NCBI GenBank assembly: GCA_002471015.1
Contig: DKPB01000095.1
Coordinates: 1-27,872, forward strand
DNA: 27,872 nt
DNA from: Stenotrophomonas sp. UBA7346
GTDB taxonomy: Bacteria; Pseudomonadota; Gammaproteobacteria; Xanthomonadales; Xanthomonadaceae
Direction of reading: 5' to 3'
The position numbers were made by a program, and so were the translations under genes. This document shows positions 15,179 to 23,191 of this stretch, piece by piece (positions within the stretch are counted from its first letter, which is position 1; each line of letters opens with the position of its first letter). The notes under the pieces were generated by a model. The model was not told the DNA's origin. It ran no database searches and saw only the letters and a program-made list of their open reading frames with translations.

Positions 15179-15730
15179 ATGGACCCCAGTCAGAACCCGA
15201 ATGTTTTTCATGCCACCACCATCTGCTGCGTGCGTCGCGGCGAACACGTGGCGATTGCTGGCGATGGTCAGGTCACCCTGGGGCATACGGTGATGAAGGG
15301 CAATGCGCGCAAGGTGCGCCGCCTGGGCCGTGATGGCCAGGTGCTGGCGGGTTTTGCGGGTGCGGCCGCCGATGCGTTCACCCTGTTCGAGCTGTTCGAA
15401 GCCAAGCTTGAAAAGCATGGTCAGCTGACCCGCGCGGCAGTGGAGCTGGCCAAGGATTGGCGCACCGATCGCCGCTACGGCAAGCTCGAAGCACTGCTGG
15501 CCGTGGCCGACAAGGAAACCTCGCTGATCATCAGCGGCACCGGTGACGTGATCGAGCCGGAAGACGGCATTATCGCCATTGGCTCCGGCGGGTCCTATGC
15601 GCTCAGCGCTGCCCGTGCGCTGCTCAAGCACACCGAACTGGATGCCCGTGGCGTGGCCACCGAGGCGATCAATATCGCCGGTGGCATCTGCATCTACACC
15701 AACACCAACGTAGTGGTGGAAGAGCTCTGA
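15179..15730 (+). CDS. hslV: ATP-dependent protease subunit HslV
   Basis: HslV (ClpQ) is the proteolytic dodecamer of the HslVU protease, a relative of proteasome beta subunits that uses an N-terminal threonine as nucleophile. The 183-residue product contains TTICCVRRGEHVAIAGDGQVTLG, VMKGNARKVRRL, GFAGAAADAFTLFE, IAIGSGGSYALSAARAL and GICIYTN. The nucleophile is expected at Thr13, because twelve residues (MDPSQNPNVFHA) precede the TT pair that directly follows Met in E. coli. Processing must therefore remove a short propeptide. The ATG at 15179 has GGAGG five bases upstream, so the extension is real unless translation starts elsewhere. The hslU gene follows after 29 bp. Confidence 0.96.
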   Translation: MDPSQNPNVFHATTICCVRRGEHVAIAGDGQVTLGHTVMKGNARKVRRLGRDGQVLAGFAGAAADAFTLFELFEAKLEKHGQLTRAAVELAKDWRTDRRYGKLEALLAVADKETSLIISGTGDVIEPEDGIIAIGSGGSYALSAARALLKHTELDARGVATEAINIAGGICIYTNTNVVVEEL

Positions 15731-15759
15731 GCTCTTCGGCCATCAACTGCGAGCACCCC

Positions 15760-17136
15760 ATGAACCACAAGATCGAAGTTTCCTCCGCCACCATGACCCC
15801 GCGCGAGATCGTGCAGGAGCTGGACCGCCACATCGTTGGCCAGCACGACGCCAAGCGTGCGGTCGCCATCGCGTTGCGCAACCGCTGGCGCCGCATGCAG
15901 CTGCCGATCGAGCTGCGCAACGAGGTGATGCCGAAGAACATCCTGATGATCGGCCCCACCGGCGTCGGCAAGACCGAAATCGCCCGTCGCCTGGCCACGC
16001 TGGCCAATGCGCCCTTCGTCAAGGTTGAAGCCACGCGTTTTACCGAGGTGGGCTACGTAGGCAAGGACGTTGAGCAGATCATCCGTGACCTGGCCGACAC
16101 CGCGGTGAAGCTGTACCGCGAGCAGGCCAAGGTGCGTGTGCGAACCCGTGCCGAGGAAAAGGCTGAAGATCGCATCCTGGATGCCTTGCTGCCGCGTCGT
16201 AGTGTTGGCATCGGCTTTGATGCCGAAGCCGCGCGCAATGAACCGTCGGCGGCCGACAACGAAACCCGCATCAAGTTCCGCCGCATGCTGCGTGCCGGCG
16301 AGCTGGACGAGCGCGAGATCGAGCTGGAAGTGGCTGCCAACGTCAGCATGGACATCATGACCCCGCCGGGCATGGAGGAGATGGGCCAGCAGCTGAAGTC
16401 GATGTTCGCCAACCTGGGCAGTGCCAAGTCCAACAAGCGTACGCTGAGCATCAAGGCAGCGCGCCCGCTGTTGATCGAGGAAGAGGCCGGCAAGCTGGTC
16501 AACGAGGACGATGTGCGCACCGCCGCGATCGAAGCCTGCGAACAGCACGGCATCGTCTTCATCGACGAGATCGACAAGGTGGCCAAGCGCAGTGACGCCG
16601 GTTCGTCCGGCGGCGATGTGTCGCGCGAAGGCGTGCAACGCGATCTACTGCCCCTGGTGGAAGGTTCCAATGTGTCGACCAAGTACGGCACGGTGAAGAC
16701 CGACCACATCCTGTTCATTGCATCCGGTGCCTTCCATCTGGCCAAGCCCAGTGATTTGATTCCGGAGCTGCAGGGTCGTTTCCCCATCCGTGTGGAACTG
16801 GGGGCACTGAGCAAGCAGGATTTCGTGCGCATCCTGACCGAGCCGAAGGCGGCGTTGACCAAGCAGTACGAGGCTTTGCTGGCCACTGAGGGTGTCAAGA
16901 TCGAGTTCACCACCGAGGCGGTGGATCGTCTGGCGGAGATTGCGTTCCAGGTCAACGAACGCCAGGAAAACATTGGTGCGCGACGTCTGCACACGGTGCT
17001 GGAGCGTTTGCTGGATACCTTGAGCTACGAGGCGCCGGACCGTGATGGCGACAGCATCGCCATTGACGCGGCGTATGTGGACAAGCACTTGGGTGAGTTG
17101 GTGCAGGATCCGGATCTGAGTCGTTACATCCTGTAA
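15760..17136 (+). CDS. hslU: ATP-dependent protease ATPase subunit HslU
   Basis: HslU (ClpY) is the hexameric AAA+ unfoldase that feeds substrates to HslV. The 458-residue product has PREIVQELDRHIVGQ at the N-terminus, Walker A GPTGVGKTE (Lys71), the pore loop GYVGKDVE, the insertion (I) domain (about 110-245), Walker B IVFIDEID (Asp269-Glu270), sensor 1 in FIASGAF, and the C-terminal arginine-finger/sensor 2 segment ENIGARRLHTVLERLL. It ends with the characteristic tail DPDLSRYIL, which inserts into HslV to activate it. It is 29 bp downstream of hslV in one operon and is followed by a strong terminator. Confidence 0.97.
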   Translation: MNHKIEVSSATMTPREIVQELDRHIVGQHDAKRAVAIALRNRWRRMQLPIELRNEVMPKNILMIGPTGVGKTEIARRLATLANAPFVKVEATRFTEVGYVGKDVEQIIRDLADTAVKLYREQAKVRVRTRAEEKAEDRILDALLPRRSVGIGFDAEAARNEPSAADNETRIKFRRMLRAGELDEREIELEVAANVSMDIMTPPGMEEMGQQLKSMFANLGSAKSNKRTLSIKAARPLLIEEEAGKLVNEDDVRTAAIEACEQHGIVFIDEIDKVAKRSDAGSSGGDVSREGVQRDLLPLVEGSNVSTKYGTVKTDHILFIASGAFHLAKPSDLIPELQGRFPIRVELGALSKQDFVRILTEPKAALTKQYEALLATEGVKIEFTTEAVDRLAEIAFQVNERQENIGARRLHTVLERLLDTLSYEAPDRDGDSIAIDAAYVDKHLGELVQDPDLSRYIL

Positions 17137-17161
17137 TTGCGATGGGTTTGGGTTTGGAAAG

Positions 17162-17191
17162 CGGCGGCACTTTGGTGCCGCCGTTTTTTTT
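17162..17191 (+). terminator. Rho-independent terminator of hslVU
   Basis: A 9-bp perfect stem (CGGCGGCAC at 17162-17170 with GTGCCGCCG at 17175-17183), loop TTTG, then eight T. It starts 26 bp after the hslU stop. Confidence 0.94.
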
Positions 17192-17597
17192 GTGGGCGGA
17201 TTTAGGGGTGTTGGTGGAGGCCCCTGCCGAGCATGGCTCGGCACTACGGCGATGGCTGCGCGCTTTAGCCCTCCCTTTGTCGCAGGCAAGGGGAGGGTTG
17301 GGAGGGGTGCTTTGCTGTTGGTGTTACGGGTAGAGCTCTTGCCGAGCATGGCTCGGCACTACAGCGATGGTTGCGCGCTTTAGCCCTCCCTTTGCCGCAG
17401 GCAAGGGGAGGTTGGGAGGGGTGCTTTGCGGTTGGTGTTATGGGTAGAGCCCTTGCCGAGCATGGCTCGGCACTACAGCGGTGGTTGCGCGCTTTAGCCC
17501 TCCCTTTGCCGCAGGCAAGGGGAGGGTTGGGAGGGGTGCTTTGCTGTTGGTCTTACGGGTAGTGCCTTGCCGAGCATGGCTCGGCACTACCGGTGGG
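17192..17597. repeat. Tandem array of 114-115 bp units, each SMAG + G-rich palindrome
   Basis: Three full units plus a terminal SMAG. Minus-oriented SMAG hairpins at 17225-17247, 17340-17362, 17454-17476 and 17568-17590 are spaced 115, 114 and 114 bp. Between them lie near-identical G-rich palindromes at 17269-17307, 17384-17421 and 17498-17536, joined by the same filler (GCGCGCTTTAGCC on one side, GTGCTTTGCTGTTGGT on the other). Differences between units are single-base changes. The last SMAG ends 7 bp before the stop of the TetR gene. Short reading frames inside the array are by-products of the repeat and are not genes. Confidence 0.92.
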
Positions 17598-18263
17598 TCA
17601 GGCGGTGGGGTCTGGTAGCGGCTGCGGGTCGGCGCCGGGAGTGAAGGCGCCCGGGGTGACGTGGTAGGCCAGCATGGCGTCCATGGTCTGGCGGCTGTCG
17701 CCTTCCAGGTCGAAAGACGCAGGTTGCAGCATCGCGCCGTACAGCACGCCTACCAGGCAGGCGTGCAGGATGCGGGCGAGGGTGTCGATGCTGACGCCCT
17801 CGCGCAACTGGCCCAGTTCCTGCGCGCGCAGCAGCACGCGGCGGAAGATCTCCATTTCTTCGTCAATACTGTCGCGCTGCAGCTTCTGCATGGCCAGGCT
17901 TTCAGCTGACAGGTCGTTGCGCAGCATGATCTCCATCATGTCGCGCAGGCGCTGGTCGTGGGCTATTTCGGCCACCGAGATCAGCATTGCCGAGCGCAGG
18001 TCGGCAATGGGGGTACTGCGTTCCGGCGCATAGGCATGACGCAGGCGGTTGATGAAGGGCACGCGCTCGCGGTTGATCATGGCCTCCAGCACTTCGGTCT
18101 TGTTCTTGAAGTGCCAGTACACCGCGCCGCGCGAGTAACCCGCACGCTCGCCGATCGCCGCCAGCGAGGTGCCGGCAACGCCATGCTCATGGAAACAGGC
18201 CAGCGCGGCATCAAGGATGCCTTCGCGGGTGGCTGCTGCCTCTTCTTTGGTCTTTCTGGCCAT
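17598..18263 (-). CDS. TetR family repressor of the RND pump (AcrR/TtgR/SmeT type)
   Basis: A 221-residue TetR-family repressor. The N-terminal helix-turn-helix (TREGILDAALACFHEHGVAG, then TSLAAIGERAGYSRGAVYWHF and KNKTEVLEAM) is that of the AcrR/TtgR/SmeT branch, which controls multidrug RND pumps and is released by pump substrates. The C-terminal ligand domain is typical (VGVLYGAMLQPASFDL). It is transcribed away from the membrane-fusion gene, with 230 bp between starts. An AcrR-like operator in that gap makes control of the pump, and probably of itself, very likely. The ATG at 18263 is chosen because the family starts at MARKTKEE; a TTG 12 bases upstream is less likely. The 3' end abuts a SMAG hairpin. 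Confidence 0.92.
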   Translation of the reverse strand: MARKTKEEAAATREGILDAALACFHEHGVAGTSLAAIGERAGYSRGAVYWHFKNKTEVLEAMINRERVPFINRLRHAYAPERSTPIADLRSAMLISVAEIAHDQRLRDMMEIMLRNDLSAESLAMQKLQRDSIDEEMEIFRRVLLRAQELGQLREGVSIDTLARILHACLVGVLYGAMLQPASFDLEGDSRQTMDAMLAYHVTPGAFTPGADPQPLPDPTA

Positions 18264-18307
18264 TGCTGTGTGCAAATGCTGGATGAAACCGGCCTGAATT
18301 GTAGTCG

Positions 18308-18337
18308 TTTACAAACATCCATGCATGTATGTATATT
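18308..18337 (+). promoter_or_regulatory. Pump promoter containing an AcrR-like operator
   Basis: TACAAACAT (18310-18318), a 6-bp gap and ATGTATGTA (18325-18333) form a 9-6-9 dyad with one mismatch; the halves match the TACATACAT / ATGTATGTA of AcrR/TtgR-type operators. TTTACA (18308-18313, 5/6 to -35) and TATATT (18332-18337, 5/6 to -10) flank it with an 18-bp spacer, so bound repressor would block RNA polymerase at the pump gene. On the other strand a TACAAT box at 18303-18298 could serve the TetR gene. Confidence 0.78.
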
Positions 18338-18400
18338 TCTGCAGCTTGCTCTGCAGGATGGCGGGAATGTGTGCGGTGGTGGCGGTGGTCACGGCTGTAC

Positions 18401-18420
18401 CCGTAACGTATGCGTTACGG
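18401..18420. promoter_or_regulatory. Second perfect dyad in the pump leader
   Basis: CCGTAACG (18401-18408) and CGTTACGG (18413-18420) form a perfect 8-bp inverted repeat around TATG, 73 bp before the membrane-fusion gene and downstream of the predicted +1. It could be a second regulator's operator or an mRNA hairpin; nothing here decides between them. Confidence 0.5.
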
Positions 18421-18493
18421 AAGGATAGGCACGGCCTCTCTCATCTTCCGCCCGACCCTCGAGCGCCTCTTTTCCTTATTGAGCTCCTCTCTC

Positions 18494-19678
18494 ATGCCTG
18501 CCATCAGTCGCTACCGCCTCGTCGCGCTTTCCCTCGCACTATCCGTCGCGCTTGTTGCCTGCAAGGGCGGCGGCGAGCAGCAGCAACAAGGTGGCCCGGG
18601 CCAGGTCACGGTAGTGACGCTGAAGCCTGAAGCCGTCACCCTGACCCGCGAGCTGGCCGGCCGTGCCACCGGCTACCAGGTGGCCGAGGTGCGCCCGCAG
18701 GTGAGCGGCATCGTTGCCAAGCGCCTGTTCACCGAGGGCAGCGTGGTCAAGGCCGGTGAGCCGCTGTACCAGTTGGACGACGCCGCCTACCGCGCCCAGG
18801 CCAACAGCGCCCGCGCGCAGCTGGCCCGTGCCGAAGCCAGCGCCAATGCCGCGCGCCTGGCTGCGCGCCGCAGCAGCGAGCTGGTCAAGTCCAAGGTGAT
18901 CAGCGTGCAGGACGATGAGAACGCCCAAGCCGCCTGGAAGCAGGCCGAGGCCGACGTGCTGGCCGCCCGCGCCTCGCTGGACGCGGCCAACGTGACGCTG
19001 GGCTATGCCCGCATCACCGCCCCCATCAGTGGCCAGATCGGCAAGTCCTCGGTCACCCAAGGTGCGCTGGTCAGCGCCGGCCAGGCCGAGCCGCTGGCCA
19101 CCATCAACCAGCTGGATCCGATCTACATCGACGTCACCCAGTCCTCGGCCGAGCTGCTGCAGCTGCGCCGGGAACTGGCCGCCGGCCGCCTGGAAGGTGC
19201 CTCGGAACTGCCGGTCGACATCGTGCTGGAAGACGGCAGCACCTATGCCCACAAGGGCAAGCTGGAGTTCTCCGAAGTCAGCGTCGACCCGTCCACCGGC
19301 AGCTATGCGTTGCGCGTGCGCGTGGAAAACCCCGACCAGGTGCTGATGCCAGGCATGTTCGTGCGTGCTGTGCTGGGCAGTGGTGTGCGCCCGAATGCGC
19401 TGTTGGTGCCGATGCAGGGCATTGCCCGCGATGCCAAGGGCAATACCTCGGCCATGGTGGTGGACGCCGAAGGCAAGGTTGCCTTGCGTCCGGTCACCGT
19501 CAGCCGCACCGTCGGCGACAAGTGGCTGGTCGAGGATGGCCTGAAGGCCGGCGACAAGGTCATCGTCGAAGGCCTGCAGAAGATTGGCCCGGGGATGCCG
19601 GTGCAGGCCACCGAGAAGGGTGCCGAAGCCGCCAAGCCTGCCGCCGCGCCCGCCGCGGCGCCGGCTGCCAAGCAGTAA
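18494..19678 (+). CDS. RND efflux periplasmic adaptor (membrane fusion protein, AcrA-like)
   Basis: The periplasmic adaptor of a tripartite drug pump, linking the inner-membrane RND transporter to an outer-membrane channel. The 394-residue product has a lipoprotein signal with lipobox LVAC (Cys23). The beta-barrel/lipoyl start is EVRPQVSGIVAKRLFTEGSVVKAGEPL. The coiled-coil hairpin covers roughly residues 95-165 (Ala-rich, QANSARAQLARAEA...). The second lipoyl half YARITAPISGQIG and the membrane-proximal domain follow. The C-terminus is a low-complexity Ala/Pro tail. The ATG at 18494 puts the signal peptide first; its Shine-Dalgarno is weak. An in-frame ATG at 18410 lies inside a dyad and would destroy the signal. 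The RND gene follows after 12 bp. Confidence 0.94.
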   Translation: MPAISRYRLVALSLALSVALVACKGGGEQQQQGGPGQVTVVTLKPEAVTLTRELAGRATGYQVAEVRPQVSGIVAKRLFTEGSVVKAGEPLYQLDDAAYRAQANSARAQLARAEASANAARLAARRSSELVKSKVISVQDDENAQAAWKQAEADVLAARASLDAANVTLGYARITAPISGQIGKSSVTQGALVSAGQAEPLATINQLDPIYIDVTQSSAELLQLRRELAAGRLEGASELPVDIVLEDGSTYAHKGKLEFSEVSVDPSTGSYALRVRVENPDQVLMPGMFVRAVLGSGVRPNALLVPMQGIARDAKGNTSAMVVDAEGKVALRPVTVSRTVGDKWLVEDGLKAGDKVIVEGLQKIGPGMPVQATEKGAEAAKPAAAPAAAPAAKQ

Positions 19679-19690
19679 GCGGAGAACCCC

Positions 19691-22600
19691 ATGGCTCGTT
19701 TCTTCATCGACAGACCCATCTTTGCGTGGGTCATCGCCATCATCATCATGCTTGCCGGCGCGCTGGCAATGCTCAAGCTGCCGATCTCGATGTACCCCGA
19801 GGTCGCACCGCCTGCGGTGTCCATTTCCGCCAACTACCCGGGTGCTTCGGCCAAGGTGGTGGAAGACTCGGTGACGCAGATCATCGAGCAGAACATGAAG
19901 GGCCTGGACGGCCTGATGTACTTCTCGTCCAACAGCTCCTCCAACGGCCAGGCCAGCATCACCCTGACCTTTGAAAGCGGCACCGATTCGGACATCGCCC
20001 AGGTGCAGGTGCAGAACAAGCTGCAGCTGGCCATGCCGTTGCTGCCGCAGGAAGTGCAGCGCCAGGGCATCAACGTTGCCAAGTCCAGCTCGGGCTTCCT
20101 CAACGTGCTGGGCTTCGTCTCCGAAGACGGCAGCATGGATGAGAACGACATCTCCGACTACGTCGGCTCCAACATCGTCGACCCGCTCAGCCGCGTGCCG
20201 GGCGTGGGCTCGATCCAGGTGTTCGGTGGCAAGTACGCCATGCGCATCTGGCTGGACCCGACCAAGCTGCAGACCTACAAGGTCTCGGTGGCCGAAGTGA
20301 CGGCTGCCGTGCAGGCACAGAACGCGCAGGTGGCGGTCGGCCAGCTGGGCGGTGCGCCGGCGGTGAAGGGCCAGCAGCTCAACGCCACCATCAATGCGCA
20401 GGACCGCCTGCAGACGCCGGAGCAGTTCCGCAACATCGTGGTGCGCACGGAAAGTGACGGCTCCACGCTGAAGCTGGGCGATGTTGCCCGCGTCGAGCTG
20501 GGCGCGGAAACCTACGACTTCGTCACCCGTTACAACGGCAAGCCGGCCTCCGGCCTGGCCATCACCCTGGCCACCGGCGCCAATGCGCTGGAAACCGCCG
20601 AGGGCGTCAGCAAGACCCTGGACGAGCTGCGTGCCAACTTCCCGGCCGGCATGAAGGCGGTGATCCCGTACGACACCACCCCGTTCGTGCGCGTGTCTAT
20701 CAAGGGCGTGGTCAAGACCCTGCTGGAAGCCATCGTGCTGGTGTTCGTGGTGATGTATCTGTTCCTGCAGAACTTCCGCGCCACCCTGATCCCGACCATC
20801 GCCGTACCGGTGGTGCTGCTGGGCACCTTCGGCATCCTGGCGGTGCTGGGTTTCTCCATCAACATGCTGACAATGTTCGCCATGGTGCTGGCGATCGGTC
20901 TATTGGTCGATGACGCCATCGTGGTGGTGGAGAACGTCGAGCGCATCATGTCCGAGGAAGGACTATCGCCGCTGGAAGCCACCCGCAAGTCGATGAGCCA
21001 GATCACTGGCGCGCTGGTCGGCATCGGCCTGGTGCTGTCGGCGGTGTTCGTGCCGATGGCCTTCATGAGCGGCTCCACCGGCGTCATCTACCGGCAGTTC
21101 TCGGCGACCATCGTGTCGGCGATGGCCTTGTCGGTGCTGGTCGCCATCGTGCTGACTCCGGCGCTGTGCGCCACCATGCTCAAGCCGCTGAAGAAGGGCG
21201 AGCACCATGTTGCCCACAAGGGCATCTCGGGCCGCTTCTTCAACTGGTTCAACAACGGCTTTGACCGTACCAGTGGCACCTACCAGCGCGGCGTACGCGG
21301 CATCCTGCATCGCCCGGGCCGTTTCATGGCGGTGTTCCTGGCGCTGGCGGTGGTGATGGGCCTGCTGTTCGCGCGCCTGCCCAGCTCGTTCCTGCCCAAT
21401 GAAGACCAGGGCATCTTGATGGCACTGGTCAATGCACCGGTGGGCGCCACCCAGGAGCGCACCCTGGAGTCGATCTACAAGCTGGAAGACCACTTCCTGA
21501 AGAACGAGAAGGACGCGGTTGAATCGGTGTTCTCGGTGCAGGGCTTCAGCTTCTCCGGCATGGGCCAGAATTCGGGCATGGCCTTCGTCAAGCTCAAGGA
21601 CTGGGGCGAGCGCAGTGCCGACCAGGGGGTGGGCCCGATCACCGGCCGCGCGATGGCGGCGCTGGGTCAGATCAAGGACGCCTTCATCTTCGCCTTCCCG
21701 CCGCCGGCCATGCCGGAGCTGGGCATTGCCTCGGGTTACACCTTCTTCCTGAAGGACAATAGCGGCGCTGGCCATGATGCCCTGGTCAATGCCCGCAACC
21801 AGTTGCTGGGCATGGCGGGCGAAAGCAAGCTGCTGGCCAACGTGCGCCCGAACGGCCTGGACGACACCCCGCAGCTGCGCTTGGACATCGATGTGGCCAA
21901 GGCCGGTGCGCATGGCCTGTCGCTGGATGCGATCAACAGCACGCTGGCCACGGCGTGGGGCTCGAGCTACATCGATGACTTCATCGACCGCGGCCGCGTC
22001 AAGCGCGTTTACGTGCAGGCCGACAATGCGTTCCGCATGAACCCGGAAGACTTCAACGTGTGGACGGTGAAGAACAGCGCCGGCGAGATGGTGCCGTTCT
22101 CGGCCTTCGCCAGCCAGCGTTGGGATTACGGCTCGCCGCGTCTGGAGCGCTACAACGGCGTGTCGGCGCTGGAAATCCAGGGCGAGGCGGCACCGGGTGT
22201 GGCCTCCGGTGATGCCATGCTGGAAGTGGAGAAGCTGGCCAAGCAGCTGCCACCGGGCTTCAGCATCGAGTGGACGGCCGTGTCCTACCAGGAACGCGAA
22301 GCCGGTTCGCAGACGCCGCTGCTGTACACGCTGTCGCTGCTGATCGTGTTCCTGTGCCTTGCCGCCCTGTATGAAAGCTGGAGCGTGCCGACCGCGGTGC
22401 TGATGGTTGCCCCGCTGGGTATCCTGGGTGCGGTGCTGGCCAACACCATGCGCGGCATGGAGCGTGACGTGTACTTCCAGGTTGCGATGTTGACCACGGT
22501 GGGCCTGACGTCGAAGAACGCGATCCTGATCGTGGAATTCGCAAAGGAGCACCTGGAGAAGGGCGCGGGTGTGATCGAGGCGACGATGCATGCGGTGCGC

Positions 22601-22837
22601 GACCGCCTGCGTCCGATCGTGATGACCTCGCTGGCCTTCGGTCTTGGCGTGTTGCCGCTGGCAATCGCCTCGGGTGCGGGTTCGGGTGCGCAGCGCGCCA
22701 TCGGTACCGGCGTGTTGGGCGGCATGGTGGTGGGCACCTTGCTGGGCCTGTTCTTCATCCCGTTGTTCTTCGTGGTGGTGCAGCGGGTGTTCAACCGCAA
22801 GCAGCTGGCCAGCAACAACGACCTGCCGCCGCAGTAA
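19691..22837 (+). CDS. RND multidrug efflux permease (HAE1 family, AcrB-like)
   Basis: The proton-driven inner-membrane transporter of a multidrug pump. The 1048-residue product aligns with E. coli AcrB along its length: FFIDRPIFAWVIAIIIMLAG at the N-terminus, LTFESGTDSDIAQVQVQNKL, the TM4 proton-relay pair Asp407-Asp408 in LAIGLLVDDAIVVVEN, PSSFLPNEDQG, and the TM10 Lys942 in TSKNAILIVEFAKE. Twelve membrane segments and two large periplasmic loops are expected. GGAG lies before the ATG. No outer-membrane channel gene follows; a strong terminator closes the operon. The pump must borrow a TolC-like channel encoded elsewhere. In S. maltophilia SmeGH and SmeMN are two-gene pumps, while SmeDEF carries its own channel; I cannot tell which orthologue this is. 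Confidence 0.96.
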   Translation: MARFFIDRPIFAWVIAIIIMLAGALAMLKLPISMYPEVAPPAVSISANYPGASAKVVEDSVTQIIEQNMKGLDGLMYFSSNSSSNGQASITLTFESGTDSDIAQVQVQNKLQLAMPLLPQEVQRQGINVAKSSSGFLNVLGFVSEDGSMDENDISDYVGSNIVDPLSRVPGVGSIQVFGGKYAMRIWLDPTKLQTYKVSVAEVTAAVQAQNAQVAVGQLGGAPAVKGQQLNATINAQDRLQTPEQFRNIVVRTESDGSTLKLGDVARVELGAETYDFVTRYNGKPASGLAITLATGANALETAEGVSKTLDELRANFPAGMKAVIPYDTTPFVRVSIKGVVKTLLEAIVLVFVVMYLFLQNFRATLIPTIAVPVVLLGTFGILAVLGFSINMLTMFAMVLAIGLLVDDAIVVVENVERIMSEEGLSPLEATRKSMSQITGALVGIGLVLSAVFVPMAFMSGSTGVIYRQFSATIVSAMALSVLVAIVLTPALCATMLKPLKKGEHHVAHKGISGRFFNWFNNGFDRTSGTYQRGVRGILHRPGRFMAVFLALAVVMGLLFARLPSSFLPNEDQGILMALVNAPVGATQERTLESIYKLEDHFLKNEKDAVESVFSVQGFSFSGMGQNSGMAFVKLKDWGERSADQGVGPITGRAMAALGQIKDAFIFAFPPPAMPELGIASGYTFFLKDNSGAGHDALVNARNQLLGMAGESKLLANVRPNGLDDTPQLRLDIDVAKAGAHGLSLDAINSTLATAWGSSYIDDFIDRGRVKRVYVQADNAFRMNPEDFNVWTVKNSAGEMVPFSAFASQRWDYGSPRLERYNGVSALEIQGEAAPGVASGDAMLEVEKLAKQLPPGFSIEWTAVSYQEREAGSQTPLLYTLSLLIVFLCLAALYESWSVPTAVLMVAPLGILGAVLANTMRGMERDVYFQVAMLTTVGLTSKNAILIVEFAKEHLEKGAGVIEATMHAVRDRLRPIVMTSLAFGLGVLPLAIASGAGSGAQRAIGTGVLGGMVVGTLLGLFFIPLFFVVVQRVFNRKQLASNNDLPPQ

Positions 22838-22860
22838 CGGGGCAGGGTAGCGACAAGCAG

Positions 22861-22887
22861 AAGGCGCCGAAAGGCGCCTTTTGTTTT
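22861..22887 (+). terminator. Rho-independent terminator of the RND operon
   Basis: Perfect 8-bp stem AAGGCGCC / GGCGCCTT (22861-22868, 22873-22880) with a GAAA tetraloop, followed by TTGTTTT. It starts 23 bp after the RND stop and shows that no channel gene is cotranscribed. Confidence 0.92.
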
Positions 22888-23150
22888 GGTCCTCGTTTGT
22901 GGGAGGCGGCAGTTGGTAGTGCCGAGCCATGCTCGGCAGGGGCCTTACCAGCAGGGCCAAAAGCCCAAAAGCCAACCCCTCCCCAGCCCTCCCCTTGGCC
23001 TGCGGCCAAAGGGAGGGGGCAAAGGCGTGTAGTGCCGAGCCATGCTCGGCAGGGGCCTTACCAGCAGAGCCAAAAGCCCAAAAGCCAAGCCCTCCCCAAC
23101 CCTGTGGCCAAAGTGAGGCGGCTGCCGAGCACGGCTCGGCTCTACAGAAG
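22888..23150. repeat. Repeat cluster: three SMAG hairpins and G-rich palindromes
   Basis: Plus-oriented SMAGs at 22916-22938 and 23029-23051 are 113 bp apart and share the following stretch GGGGCCTTACCAGCAG, so a unit has been tandemly copied. A minus-oriented, mismatched SMAG lies at 23123-23145. A full G-rich palindrome is at 22976-23019 and a decayed one near 23088-23117. The motif CCAAAAGCCCAAAAGCCAA occurs in both units. No gene is present. Confidence 0.88.
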
Positions 23151-23157
23151 GCCGCGC

Positions 23158-23191
23158 AAAAAAAAACCGGGCCAGGCCCGGTTTTTTTTTT
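23158..23191. terminator. Bidirectional terminator overlapping a stop codon
   Basis: Nine A, stem CCGGGC (23167-23172) / GCCCGG (23176-23181) with loop CAG, then ten T. It can end transcripts on either strand. On the minus strand the TAA stop of the 83-codon gene (23192-23190) is formed by the first bases of the tract. Confidence 0.9.

Noticed and set aside
14642..15631. 329-codon minus-strand frame across the DUF3079 gene and hslV
   Set aside because: It is antisense to two well-supported genes and has no recognisable domain.
17371..17562. Short open frames inside the 114-bp repeat array
   Set aside because: They repeat the same peptide because the DNA repeats; they lack ribosome binding sites and vanish with unit-length changes.
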